Shown in pieces: positions 39,952 to 40,068 of a stretch of DNA of 40,068 bases. The stretch spans positions 1 to 40,068 of the forward strand of contig JACJXS010000001.1 in the NCBI GenBank assembly GCA_020636545.1. Direction: 5' to 3'. This stretch comes from Chitinophagales bacterium (GTDB taxonomy: Bacteria > Bacteroidota > Bacteroidia > Chitinophagales > JADIYW01). The translations under genes were made by a program, and so were the position numbers. How positions within the stretch are numbered: position 1 is the stretch's first letter; the number at the start of each line of letters is the position of its first letter. The notes beneath the pieces are model-generated. The model saw nothing but the letters and a program-made list of their open reading frames with translations, was not told where the DNA came from and made no database searches.

Positions 39952-40063
39952 AGCACCTACCCAAAAGTGGCGGTTCAGTGGTTAAATCAAGCTTTGTGCT
40001 TCTATCAAAGTTTCTGCTTGGTTGACAGTGAAGTGCTTCGAAATCGCCACCTTCGGGTAGCTG
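39951..40063. repeat. Long imperfect palindrome, attC-like folded site
   Basis: Outer arms: CAGC (39951-39954) with GCTG (40060-40063), three unpaired bases on the left side only, TACCC (39958-39962) with GGGTA (40055-40059), then GTGGCGGTT (39967-39975) with AATCGCCAC (40042-40050). Inner arms: AATCAAGC (39985-39992) with GCTTGGTT (40016-40023), and TTTG with CAAA inside. The total of ~113 nt, the nested arms and the one-sided unpaired bases resemble integron attC sites. The GTTAGCA/TGCTAAC ends only partly fit the classical GTTRRRY core. Confidence 0.6.
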
Positions 40064-40068
40064 CAAAA

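Larger units (their letters stand above)
38790..40068 (+). mobile_element. Putative mobile gene cassette with attC-like end (right border outside window)
   Basis: GTTAGCACTC (38790-38799) and its exact reverse complement GAGTGCTAAC (39942-39951) bracket a single gene. The right copy begins 4 bases after the stop and runs directly into a long imperfect palindrome (39951-40063). A promoter with perfect consensus sits at the left edge. Leucine codons of the gene differ from the neighbour: in the first 80 residues 10 of 14 Leu are CTN, against 2 of 10 in the first 80 residues of clpB. One gene with a folded 3' site is the layout of integron cassettes. No integrase and no second cassette are visible, so the mobile nature is inferred. 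Confidence 0.5.

Noticed and set aside
39942..40063. Calling the palindrome a true classical attC site.
   Set aside because: The core (GTTAGCA/TGCTAAC) only partly fits GTTRRRY/RYYYAAC, the right end lies outside the window and no integrase is seen. I keep it as attC-like.

Overview
The window looks like a chromosomal piece of an AT-rich Bacteroidota (Bacteroidetes) genome. The evidence is: families that are mostly or only found in that phylum (DUF4295 behind rpmB-rpmG, a DUF4296 lipoprotein, a DUF6660-like His/Cys protein, a CzcA-CzcC fusion, the short Bacteroidota-type arginine decarboxylase, an acyl-CoA reductase facing a dicluster ferredoxin); very few Shine-Dalgarno sequences; and repeated TAnnTTTG boxes upstream of genes, the -7 element of the Bacteroidota housekeeping sigma factor. 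Most of the window is ordinary core genome. I see no phage, insertion sequence or CRISPR array.

Layout. 1-1821: the end of a branched-chain aminotransferase and an ArgD-like aminotransferase. 10477 down to 1818, all on the minus strand: a divalent-metal efflux cluster (DUF6660-like small protein, CzcA fused to a CzcC outer-membrane factor, CzcB adaptor lipoprotein, ZntA-type P1B ATPase) ending in a GNAT gene. The ATPase would move Zn2+/Cd2+ from cytoplasm to periplasm and the Czc system from periplasm to the outside. 10660-13359: arginine decarboxylase, an NlpE-META lipoprotein and a small secreted protein. 13360-16662: yggS, divergent from a DUF4296-bioB-bioF operon. 16796-21688: a tight run of glpD, DUF2804, a KdsC-like phosphatase, a UbiA prenyltransferase, maf and a small membrane protein. 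21728-28953: housekeeping genes on both strands (GNAT, an outer-membrane barrel, nth, rnhA, a DUF922 protease-like protein, acyl-CoA reductase, ferredoxin, methylmalonyl-CoA epimerase, cysteine desulfurase, queE). 28991-31994: a small membrane protein, tRNA-Arg(ACG), rpmB-rpmG-DUF4295, a terminator, ftsY and a GNAT. 32102-38499: an MBOAT/SGNH-like acyl-transfer pair, a TonB-domain protein, yebC and clpB.

The right end (38540-40068) is different. Behind the clpB terminator lies an AT-rich stretch with repeated AATACG motifs and a 12-bp inverted repeat. It is followed by the only full Bacteroidota promoter I found (TTTG-N19-TAnnTTTG) and one gene for a PDDEXK nuclease-like/DUF4268 protein whose leucine codons differ from clpB. 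The gene is bracketed by GTTAGCACTC and its exact reverse complement, and the right copy runs straight into a ~113-nt imperfect palindrome. The whole looks like a self-contained gene cassette with an attC-like folded recombination site, and it is the best candidate here for an under-described mobile system. The window ends before the outer border can be seen.
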